Source: Streptomyces collinus Tu 365
GTDB taxonomy: Bacteria; Actinomycetota; Actinomycetes; Streptomycetales; Streptomycetaceae
Direction of reading: 5' to 3'
DNA: 64,000 bases
NCBI RefSeq assembly: GCF_000444875.1
Contig: NC_021985.1
Span: 5,476,170 to 5,540,169 of the forward strand
Shown: positions 8,475 through 15,462 of the stretch, piece after piece
Numbering within the stretch: position 1 is the first letter of the stretch
Layout: the number at the start of each line of letters is the position of its first letter
Notes under the pieces: model-generated
The model's input: only the letters and a program-made list of their open reading frames with translations
What the model was told of the DNA's origin: nothing
Database searches by the model: none
Program-made: the position numbers and the translations under genes

Positions 8475-10274
8475 TCACCGGCCCGCGCCGACGGACGGCA
8501 GGTCCGAGGAGTCGAGCGTGGCCGCCAGCAGGCGCACCAGCTCGTGGCACCGGTACAGCGGACGCCCCAGGTCGTCCAGTCCCGACAGGTCGAGCAGCGC
8601 GGTGTCGACCAGCGCCTCCAGGGCGTTCTCCGCCGCGTCCTCGGTCAGGCCCAGCCGCTCTCCCGCCCGCCTGGCGCAGAACGGCTCGTCGCCCAGGTAC
8701 GGGTCCGCGAGCCCGGCCAGCACGTCGTGCACGGCGGGCGGCAGCGGCTCGACCGAGGAACGCAGCACCCGGCTCAGGTCCAGGTCGCCGAAGGAGAGTT
8801 CGGCGAGGCGCGCGGCCGGGTCGGCCAGCCGGGCCGCCAGCCGGGCCGCCGTCCAGTGCGGGCGGGCGGCCAGCCGGGCACCGGCGATGGACAGCGCGAG
8901 CGGCAGGCCCCCGCAGTACGCCACCAGGTCGTCGGCCGCGTCCGGGTCGTCGACCAGGCGCTGCCGGCCCGCCCGGGCGGCGAGCAGCTCCAGCGCCGCA
9001 CCGTCGTCCAGCAGCGGCAGCGCCAGCGTGTCCCCGCCGGGCACCCGCGCCAGCCGGCTCCGGCTGGTGATCAGCACGGCCGAGTCGCCGGCCGGCAACA
9101 GCGGGGTGAGCTGCCGGTCGCCGCTGACGTTGTCGAGCACCAGCAGCAGCCGCCGTTCGGCCGTACGGGCCCGGTACAGCCGTACCAGCTCGTCGAGGTC
9201 GCCGGCGGGCAGCGCGTGGTCGCTCTCGCCGAGGGCCCGCAGCAACTGGGCGAGCACCGCGCGCGGGGCCCGTGGAGCGCCGTCCAGGCCGCACAGCTCG
9301 GCGAAGAGCAGCCCGTCGGGGAAGAGCCCGCCGCTCTCGGCCGCGGCCCGTACCGCCAGCGCCGTCTTGCCGAGACCGGCCATGCCGGTCACCAGGATCC
9401 GCCGCGGCGCGCCGCCGCCGTGGCCGAGACGCCCCCGCAGCGCCTCGAGCTCGCGCTCCCGGCCGACCAGTTCGCCGTCCGTGGCGGGCAGCATCGACGG
9501 CACCGGCCGTACCCCGGGCTGCGCGCCGCGCCGCGGCCCGAGCCCCAGCTCGCCGCCCAGCACGGCCTGGTACGTCGAGCCCAGCGCCTCGCCGGGGTCG
9601 ATGCCGAGCTGGTCGGCCAGCACCTTGCGGCCCTCGTAGTAGGTGTGCAGCGCGTCGGCCTGCCGCCCGCAGCGGTACAGCGCCGTCATCAGCTGGGCGC
9701 GCAGCCGCTCGCGCACCGGGAACTCGGCGACCAGCGCCGTCAGTTCGGCCATGACCTGCTCGTGCCGGCCGAGCTCCAGGTCGGCCTCGATACGGGACTC
9801 CAGGGCCAGCATCCGCTCCTCGTCGAGCGGTGCCGGCTCGGCGTCCAGCATGTGCTCGGTGACGTTCGCCAGCGCGGCCCCCCGCCACTGCCCGAGCGCC
9901 TCGCGCAGCAGGTCGGCGGCCTCCTCGAAGCGGCGCTCGGCGAGCGCACGCCGTCCGTCGCGCTCCAGCCTGCGGAACTCCACCAGGTCGGTGACGGAAC
10001 CGGGCGCGCGCAGCACGTACCCCGGCGGCCGCCGGACGATCTCGACCTCCGCGCCGAGCTGCTTGCGCAGCCGCGACATGTAGGTGTAGATCTGCGCGCT
10101 CGCCGTCGCCGGCGGCTCCCACCCCCACAGCAGCGCGCTCAGCCTGCTGTCCGACACCACCCGCTCCTGGGCGAGCAGCATGGTCGCCAGCACCGTGTGC
10201 ATCTTCGAACCGGAGAGGGCGACCCGCTCACCCCCTCGCCACGCCTCCACTGGCCCAAGGACCCGGAACTCCAT
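8475..10274 (-). CDS. AfsR-type SARP regulator with NB-ARC domain
   Basis: A 599-aa transcription activator. Residues 1-90 form the OmpR-like winged helix of SARPs (MEFRVLGPVEAWRGG, LLWGWEPPATA). Residues 95-240 are the bacterial transcriptional activation domain (BTAD). From about 268 comes an NB-ARC ATPase with Walker A GMAGLGKT (297-304) and Walker B LLLVLDNV. It ends without the TPR array of AfsR-length relatives. The ATG at 10274 is preferred over an upstream in-frame codon because GAAGGGGG lies 8 nt before it and SARPs begin MxFRVLGP. It is the likely pathway-specific activator for the adjoining biosynthetic genes. Confidence 0.88.
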   Translation of the reverse strand: MEFRVLGPVEAWRGGERVALSGSKMHTVLATMLLAQERVVSDSRLSALLWGWEPPATASAQIYTYMSRLRKQLGAEVEIVRRPPGYVLRAPGSVTDLVEFRRLERDGRRALAERRFEEAADLLREALGQWRGAALANVTEHMLDAEPAPLDEERMLALESRIEADLELGRHEQVMAELTALVAEFPVRERLRAQLMTALYRCGRQADALHTYYEGRKVLADQLGIDPGEALGSTYQAVLGGELGLGPRRGAQPGVRPVPSMLPATDGELVGRERELEALRGRLGHGGGAPRRILVTGMAGLGKTALAVRAAAESGGLFPDGLLFAELCGLDGAPRAPRAVLAQLLRALGESDHALPAGDLDELVRLYRARTAERRLLLVLDNVSGDRQLTPLLPAGDSAVLITSRSRLARVPGGDTLALPLLDDGAALELLAARAGRQRLVDDPDAADDLVAYCGGLPLALSIAGARLAARPHWTAARLAARLADPAARLAELSFGDLDLSRVLRSSVEPLPPAVHDVLAGLADPYLGDEPFCARRAGERLGLTEDAAENALEALVDTALLDLSGLDDLGRPLYRCHELVRLLAATLDSSDLPSVGAGR

Positions 10275-10465
10275 GGGACACCACCCCCTTCTGGTGCGGC
10301 CAGCCATCTCTACGGTTTCCGAAGGTAGAGAGGCGCGTTATTGGCGGGTTATCGCCCACGGGACGGTGTCGTGCGGCGCGGGGGCGTACGGGGGGCGCAG
10401 CGGAGAAATATAGGCAGCCCGGTCACGGTGTGAGCGCCGCCCGCCCTTCACAGAGAGGCCTCACC

Positions 10466-11038
10466 GTGTCGCGCGACCTCGACCTGCAACCGGACACCTC
10501 CCAACGCCTGTTGTCGCTGCTGGACGACGCCCGAGCCCCGTACCGTCTGATCCGGCACGCGCCCGAGGGCCGTACCGACCTCGCATCCGGACTGCGCGGC
10601 CACCCCCTCGACCAGGCGGCCAAGTGCCTGGTGGTGCGGGTGGGTACCGGCCGCCGCAGCCGCCGTTACGTCCTGGCCGTCGTACCCGGTGACCGCCGCC
10701 TGGACATGTCCCGGGTGCGGGAGCTGTACGGCGGCACGGACGCCGCCTTCGCCGCGCGCGAGGTGGCCGAAAGCCTGTCGGGCTGCGTGAGCGGCTGCGT
10801 CGTGCCGTTCACGTTCCGCCCGGACCTCGACCTGGTCGTGGACCCCGCTCTGCTGGTCCATGACCGCATCTACTTCAACGCGGCCCGCCTCGACCTGTCG
10901 GTCGCCCTGCCCGTGTCCGCCTACCTGTCCCTGGCCCGCCCGCGCACGGCCCCCCTGACCGTGCCGCCCACCGGAACCCGTCCCCTGGCAGGCGCCCTCG
11001 GCACGGCCGGCGCGGCAGCGGGGAGCGGGCGGGCCTGA
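10466..11038 (+). CDS. YbaK/ProX-type aminoacyl-tRNA deacylase
   Basis: A 190-aa protein with the YbaK/prolyl-tRNA-synthetase editing fold, which in characterised members removes mischarged amino acids such as Ala or Cys from tRNA-Pro. Visible features are YRLIRHAPEGRTDLASGLRG, AAKCLVVRV with the conserved Lys, and the glycine-containing loop near GCVVPFTF. The tail after residue 150 is Pro/Ala-rich. A GTG at 10466 is chosen because AGAGAGG ends 7 nt upstream; the earlier in-frame GTG at 10430 lacks such a site. Divergent from the SARP gene. A free-standing editing enzyme near a possible amino-acid-modifying pathway may be coincidental. Confidence 0.8.
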   Translation: MSRDLDLQPDTSQRLLSLLDDARAPYRLIRHAPEGRTDLASGLRGHPLDQAAKCLVVRVGTGRRSRRYVLAVVPGDRRLDMSRVRELYGGTDAAFAAREVAESLSGCVSGCVVPFTFRPDLDLVVDPALLVHDRIYFNAARLDLSVALPVSAYLSLARPRTAPLTVPPTGTRPLAGALGTAGAAAGSGRA

Positions 11039-11431
11039 CACTCCGCCCTACGACCGGTGTCCCGTCGCGGTGACGCGGGACACCGGCGCCACCCCCTGCC
11101 GGCCCGCCGTTCCTGCCGCCACCCGCCACCCGCCACCCGCCACCCGCCACCCGCCACCCGGCGTCCGGTGAGCCGCTTACCGCCCTCGGGAACCGCGCCC
11201 CCACCGCCCCTCACCGTCAGCCCGGCAGCGAGCCCGCGCCGGCCCGCGGGGCGGTGCTCCGCGCCGGGTCCGCTGCCCCGCTCCCGCTCAGGCCCAGCGC
11301 CCGCCCTCGTTCCGTTCCCATTCCGTCCCCGTACGTGCCCCGCTTACCATGCGCGCAGTCGTACGTCAGTCCGGTCGGCGGTGGCCGCCGGTTCCGTGCT
11401 GGCGCCGCCCCACCCAGGAGCACGTTCACCG
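11039..11431. other. 393-bp intergenic region before the DUF4190 gene
   Basis: The region holds a heptamer array (11119-11160) and otherwise GC-rich sequence with open but unsupported frames. The promoter of the following gene is probably near 11330-11400, but no clear hexamers were found. Confidence 0.4.
11119..11160 (+). repeat. Six perfect copies of CCACCCG
   Basis: A 7-bp unit is repeated head to tail six times without mismatch, 81 bp after the stop of the YbaK gene. A second array of the same copy number but different heptamer lies at 14581-14622. Confidence 0.9.
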
Positions 11432-12640
11432 GTGTCCATACCCCCGCCTCCAGGCCCCGAGCACCAGCCGCCCCCGCCGTACCCGCAGGGCGCGTACGGC
11501 CCGCAGGCGCCCTACGGGCAGCCGTACCGGCCGTGGACGCAGGGGTACAGCCCGTACAACCGGCCGGCCCCGGTCAACGGCCTCGCCATCGCCTCCCTGG
11601 TGTTCGGCGTGCTGTGCTGCGTGCCGGGCGTGGGGCTGGTGCTCGGGCCGCTCGCGCTGCGGCAGATCCGGCGGCGGGGCGAGCGCGGCACGGGGCTCGC
11701 GGTCGGCGGGACGGTGCTGTCCGCGATCGGGCTCGTGCTGTGCGGGCTGCTGCTCGCCACGGGCGGCGCCTCCGCCTTCTGGCAGGGTGTCAAGGAGGGC
11801 GCCCGCGGCGGCGCGAGCGTCACCCTGGAGAAGGGCGAGTGCTTCGACGCGCCCGGCGGGCGGCTGGCCGGGGAGACGCGTGACGTGGACGTGGTGCCGT
11901 GCTCGGGCGGGCACGACGGCGAGGTGTTCGCCTCGTTCCGGCTGCGGGCCGGGGACTACCCGGGCGACGAGTCGGTCGGCGACACCGCCGGCGCACGCTG
12001 CTACGGCCTGCGGGACGGCTACGCGATGGACGGCTGGGCGCTGCCCGACGACGTCGACGTGTACTACCTGACGCCCACCGAGGAGAGCTGGTCGGCCGGG
12101 GACCGGGAGGTCACCTGCCTGTTCGGCAACGTCACCGAGGGCGCCGACCTCACCGGCTCGCTGCGCAACGACGAGACCGTCCTCGACGCCGACCAGGTCG
12201 CCTATCTGAAGGCCGTCCACCTCCCCGACACGGCCCTGGCCACGGCCCCGGACGCCGTGCACGTCGAGGACGACCTGCCGGGCCACAGGGCGTGGGCGGG
12301 CCGGATGTCGGCCGCGCTCGACCGGCAGGCCCGGCTGCTGCGCAGCCGTACCTGGCCGGACGGCGCCCGCGGTCCGGTCCGGTCCCTCGCGGCCGCCACG
12401 GACCGGGCGCGCGCCGAGTGGACGAAGGCCGCGCGGGCGAAGGACGCGGACGCCTTCCACGAGCACTACGACGCCGGCCTCGGACTGCTCGATCCGAAGG
12501 CGGCCGTCCCCGCGCGCACGGCCCTGGGCCTGGCGGCCACCCCGCCCTCGGCGGAACGCGGCGAGGGCGGCGCCGCCCCGGAGGCCCCCGACGGCCCGGG
12601 CGGCACGGACGCCCCGGGCGTCGCGGCCACGGAGGTGTGA
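11432..12640 (+). CDS. DUF4190 membrane protein with septum-formation-like domain
   Basis: A 402-aa membrane protein. The first 50 residues are Pro/Tyr/Gln-rich (PPPYPQGAYGPQ), as in many actinobacterial membrane proteins. Two helices at about 52-75 and 88-112 form the DUF4190 domain (LAIASLVFGVLCCVPGVGLVLGPLAL). After residue 125 follows an extracytoplasmic domain with GECFDAPGG, DVVPCSGGHDGEVFA and CLFGNV, like the septum-formation-type domain of related proteins, with paired cysteines. A Pro/Ala/Gly tail ends the protein. The GTG at 11432 is preceded by AGGAG at 11 nt. The function is unknown. Confidence 0.75.
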   Translation: MSIPPPPGPEHQPPPPYPQGAYGPQAPYGQPYRPWTQGYSPYNRPAPVNGLAIASLVFGVLCCVPGVGLVLGPLALRQIRRRGERGTGLAVGGTVLSAIGLVLCGLLLATGGASAFWQGVKEGARGGASVTLEKGECFDAPGGRLAGETRDVDVVPCSGGHDGEVFASFRLRAGDYPGDESVGDTAGARCYGLRDGYAMDGWALPDDVDVYYLTPTEESWSAGDREVTCLFGNVTEGADLTGSLRNDETVLDADQVAYLKAVHLPDTALATAPDAVHVEDDLPGHRAWAGRMSAALDRQARLLRSRTWPDGARGPVRSLAAATDRARAEWTKAARAKDADAFHEHYDAGLGLLDPKAAVPARTALGLAATPPSAERGEGGAAPEAPDGPGGTDAPGVAATEV

Positions 12641-12787
12641 TCGCCGCCATAGCGGGGAGAAAGTGCCTGGGTAAAGCCCTCCCCGGCACGATGTCATCAC
12701 ATCGAGTGATTCTCTGGCCTTTGCTTGCACGGATCAACCCACGGTTGCCACGCTGTTGCTGTCTGTACAACCTGATGGGAGCGGCCA

Positions 12788-13540
12788 GTGACTTTCGGTG
12801 AGCAGCCGGCGTATCTGCGTGTCGCGGGTGATCTCCGCAAGAAGATCGTCGACGGTTCGCTTCCGCCCCACACCCGGCTCCCCTCACAGGCCCGCATCCG
12901 CGAGGAGTACGGCGTCTCGGACACCGTCGCGCTGGAGGCCCGCAAGGTGCTCATGGCCGAGGGGCTGGTCGAGGGCCGCTCCGGCTCGGGGACCTATGTG
13001 CGCGAGCGGCCGGTGCCCCGGCGCGTGGCCCGCTCCGGTTTCCGCCCCTCCGGCGGTGCCACGCCGTTCCGGCAGGAGCAGGCGGACGCCTCGGTGCGCG
13101 GCAGCTGGGAGTCGAGCAGCGAGCAGGCCGAGGCCGGCGCCGCCATCGCCGACCGGCTCGCCATCGAGCCGGGCCAGCGGGTCATGCGCACCAAGTACCT
13201 CTTCCGGGAGGCGGGGGAGCCGATGATGCTCTCCACCTCCTGGGAACCCCTCACCGTCACCGGCCGCACCCCCGTGATGCTGCCCGAGGAAGGCCCGCTC
13301 GGGGGCATGGGCGTCGTCGAGCGCATGCGCGCCATCGACGTCATCGTGGACAACGTCACCGAGGAGGTCGGCGCCCGCCCCGGCTTGGCCGAGGAGCTGA
13401 ACGTCCTGGGCGGTGTCCCCGGGCACGTGGTGATCGTCGTCCAGCGCACCTACTACGCCTCCGGCCGCCCCGTGGAGACCGCCGACGTCGTGATCCCGGC
13501 CGACCGCTACCGGGTGGCGTACCACCTGCCCGTGAAGTAG
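12788..13540 (+). CDS. GntR-family regulator, HutC subfamily (UTRA domain)
   Basis: A 250-aa repressor-type protein. Residues 8-75 are the GntR winged helix (YLRVAGDLRKKIVDGSLPPHTRLPS, ending EGRSGSGTYVRERP). Residues 85-245 are a UTRA ligand-binding domain, seen in RVMRTKYLFREAGEPMMLS and the closing VIPADRYRVAYHL. The GTG at 12788 has GGGAG 6 nt upstream. In this subfamily the effector is typically a small metabolite such as a sugar phosphate or amino acid derivative; it cannot be named here. The 147-bp upstream gap contains GTTG/CAAC half-sites around 12755-12771 that could be an autoregulatory operator. Confidence 0.88.
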   Translation: MTFGEQPAYLRVAGDLRKKIVDGSLPPHTRLPSQARIREEYGVSDTVALEARKVLMAEGLVEGRSGSGTYVRERPVPRRVARSGFRPSGGATPFRQEQADASVRGSWESSSEQAEAGAAIADRLAIEPGQRVMRTKYLFREAGEPMMLSTSWEPLTVTGRTPVMLPEEGPLGGMGVVERMRAIDVIVDNVTEEVGARPGLAEELNVLGGVPGHVVIVVQRTYYASGRPVETADVVIPADRYRVAYHLPVK

Positions 13541-13929
13541 CGCACACCCCGGCACGCCCTGGGGCGCGCGTGCCCGTAGTGCGACCGGGCCGCGCCCGCC
13601 GGACGCCCGCTGCAATCCGGCCGTTCTCCCAGGTGGCCCGGGCTCTGCCCGCAACGTGTCCGGCGCACGACACCGGCGGGGCGGACGGCGCGTTCGGCAT
13701 CGTGCGCCCCCTGGGTTCTGGCTGGTTGCGTACCTCTTTGTGAAAAGGCGTGTTCGCTGAGTGAAGGTAGGGCGTACGCTCGGGCATATGCGGACTGCGG
13801 TTTCCTTGGGCGGGGCACGGCGGGTGCCCGGGACGGAGCGCTCGTCCCCTCGCGGTGGGTTCTCGACCCGCGCGAGTGCCGCCGAGTGTGGGGGAGGGCG
13901 GGGCGGTGCGAGAAGGAACGGTGGGGGCG
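13541..13929. promoter_or_regulatory. 389-bp gap upstream of the SPOR-like gene
   Basis: Just after the GntR stop, GGCACGC (13551-13557) and GCGTGCC (13568-13574) can pair as a weak terminator. The AT-richer section 13725-13790 probably holds the promoter of the small gene at 13930. An ORF from ATG near 13787 is short, Arg/Gly-rich and overlaps the next ribosome site, so I do not call it. Confidence 0.35.
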
Positions 13930-14121
13930 ATGAGTGAGGGCACGGTCTCCCTGCCCTGGATCGTGATACGGCAGGACGACAACGGCAATCGCTACCGCGT
14001 GGGACGGTACGCGACCCGGGCCGAGGCCCAGAAGATCGCCGACAGCCTCGACGACCGTGGCCACAAGCAGCTCTACTGGGTCGAGCGCATCGGCCAGAAC
14101 GGGGACGGCGCCCACAACTGA
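13930..14121 (+). CDS. Stand-alone SPOR-like small protein, 63 aa
   Basis: The protein is essentially one SPOR-like motif: PWIVIRQDDNGNRYRVGRY, then ATRAEAQKIADSLDDRG and LYWVERI. SPOR domains normally bind denuded peptidoglycan at the septum, but this protein has no signal peptide or membrane helix and looks cytosolic. The ATG at 13930 follows GGTGGGGG; the longer in-frame form from 13855 adds an unlikely Pro/Gly N-terminus. I recall near-identical small proteins across Streptomyces, without a known function. Confidence 0.8.
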   Translation: MSEGTVSLPWIVIRQDDNGNRYRVGRYATRAEAQKIADSLDDRGHKQLYWVERIGQNGDGAHN

Positions 14122-14151
14122 CCACCGGCGCCCTCACGTAGGCTCCGCCCC

Positions 14152-14580
14152 ATGACCGAACGGATCCTGGTGGTGGGTGCCGCCCTGCTCGACGACGGCC
14201 GGCTGCTGGCCGCCCGCCGCAGCGCGCCCGCCGAGCTGGCCGGGCGCTGGGAACTTCCCGGCGGCAAGGTCGAGACCGGCGAGCGGCCCGAGGACGCCCT
14301 GGTGCGCGAACTGCGCGAGGAACTCGGCGTGGACGCCGAACCGGTCGCGCGGGTCCCGGGGGAGTGGCCCCTGAGACCGCCCTACGTCCTGCGGGTGTGG
14401 ACCGCCCGGCTGCGCCCCGGCTCCGCCGCCCCCCGCCCCCTCCAGGACCACGACCGGCTGCGCTGGCTGACCCCCGCCGAGCTCTGGGACGTGCCGTGGC
14501 TGGACCAGGACGTGGACGCGGTGCGCGAGGCCGGCGCACTGGCCGGCTTCCCGGCGGCATCCGGCGACGGCAGGCTCTAG
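14152..14580 (+). CDS. Nudix hydrolase, MutT type
   Basis: A 142-aa pyrophosphohydrolase, probably for oxidised or other nucleoside triphosphates. The Nudix box is complete: G38, E44, R52-E53-L54, E56-E57 and G59 fit GX5EX7REUXEEXGU. The N-terminus (ILVVGAALLDDGRLLAARRS) and the GRWELPGGKVE block are typical of 8-oxo-dGTPase MutT. No clear Shine-Dalgarno is visible before the ATG. A heptamer array starts at the base after its stop. Confidence 0.88.
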   Translation: MTERILVVGAALLDDGRLLAARRSAPAELAGRWELPGGKVETGERPEDALVRELREELGVDAEPVARVPGEWPLRPPYVLRVWTARLRPGSAAPRPLQDHDRLRWLTPAELWDVPWLDQDVDAVREAGALAGFPAASGDGRL

Positions 14581-14622
14581 CTGCCGACTGCCGACTGCCG
14601 ACTGCCGACTGCCGACTGCCGA
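14581..14622 (+). repeat. Six perfect copies of CTGCCGA
   Basis: The array begins immediately after the TAG of the Nudix gene; its unit differs from the CCACCCG array but copy number and length (42 bp) are the same. The next bases are a degenerate seventh copy. Confidence 0.9.
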
Positions 14623-14750
14623 TGGCTGACGGCCGACCACCGGTGGCCGGCCCCGACGGCCCGGGTGCGCGCCGGTCACCCGGGGCGCTTGGTACGCCGT
14701 TCGTGCCACAGTGCGCCCGCACACGCGGTAAGGCCCGCCGGATACCGGGT

Positions 14751-15212
14751 ATGTCCCCATTAACCCCACGAAACCGGACATGGGTGGGCTTGCTGGCCTG
14801 GGAAGTGATCGGCGTGATCGACACCGAAGGCGACTGCGCCGAGTGGACCTTTCCCGCGGAACCGGGCGCCGTGCGCACCGCCCGTGCCGCGGTCCGCGGC
14901 CAGTTGCAGGGCTGGCACCTGGACTGCCTCGCCGACCTCGCCGCCCTGCTGGTCAGCGAGTTGGTGACGAACTCCCTGCGGCACGCCACGGGGCCCATCG
15001 GCGTACGGCTGGTCCGCGAGGCCGGGCGCGAGGGCGCCCTGCTGGTCGAGGTCTCCGACCCGCTCCCCGACCCGCCGCGCGAGCGCGTCGCCCAGGCCGA
15101 GGACGAGAACGGGCGCGGCCTGCAACTGGTCGCGGGCTCCTCGCTGCGCTGGGGCACCCGGCCCGGCGGCACCGGAAAGACCGTCTGGTTCGAACTGGCG
15201 CTGCCCGGGTGA
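14751..15212 (+). CDS. HATPase_c_2 regulator (anti-sigma-factor-kinase-like) with early TTA codon
   Basis: A 153-aa GHKL-fold protein of the RsbW/SpoIIAB-like class abundant in Streptomyces. The N-box is LVSELVTNSLRHA and the G-boxes include VEVSDPLPDPP and ENGRGLQLVAGSSLRWG. Such proteins bind ATP and usually sequester a sigma factor or phosphorylate an anti-anti-sigma factor. From the ATG at 14751, codon 4 is TTA (14760-14762), the rare leucine codon read by the bldA tRNA. Shine-Dalgarno support for this ATG is weak, and later GTG codons (for example codon 12) would avoid the TTA. It lies upstream of a large phosphatase with a similar HATPase tail. Confidence 0.78.
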   Translation: MSPLTPRNRTWVGLLAWEVIGVIDTEGDCAEWTFPAEPGAVRTARAAVRGQLQGWHLDCLADLAALLVSELVTNSLRHATGPIGVRLVREAGREGALLVEVSDPLPDPPRERVAQAEDENGRGLQLVAGSSLRWGTRPGGTGKTVWFELALPG

Positions 15213-15462
15213 ACCCGGTGTACAGCCCACCGCGCGCCGTCCACCCCGCGGCCCGGCCGCGGGACCGGGACGAGAGCGCGTGGTTCGAGGGCGTGTTCCC
15301 TGGTTAGAAGACTGGAAGTGTTGTCGCGGTCCGGTCCGGAAAACGCCTGGACCGACCTGTGATCGTGAACACCGTGTCGCGCGGCACCGTAGTGCTGGAT
15401 ACTGCGGGCAGCCGCCCCCGGTGACCGGTGCCGGACGCGGTGAGCTGGAGGGGACGGTTCGC

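Noticed and set aside
13787..13935. A short ORF before the SPOR-like gene
   Set aside because: No ribosome site, Arg/Gly-rich composition, and overlap with the start of the SPOR-like gene.
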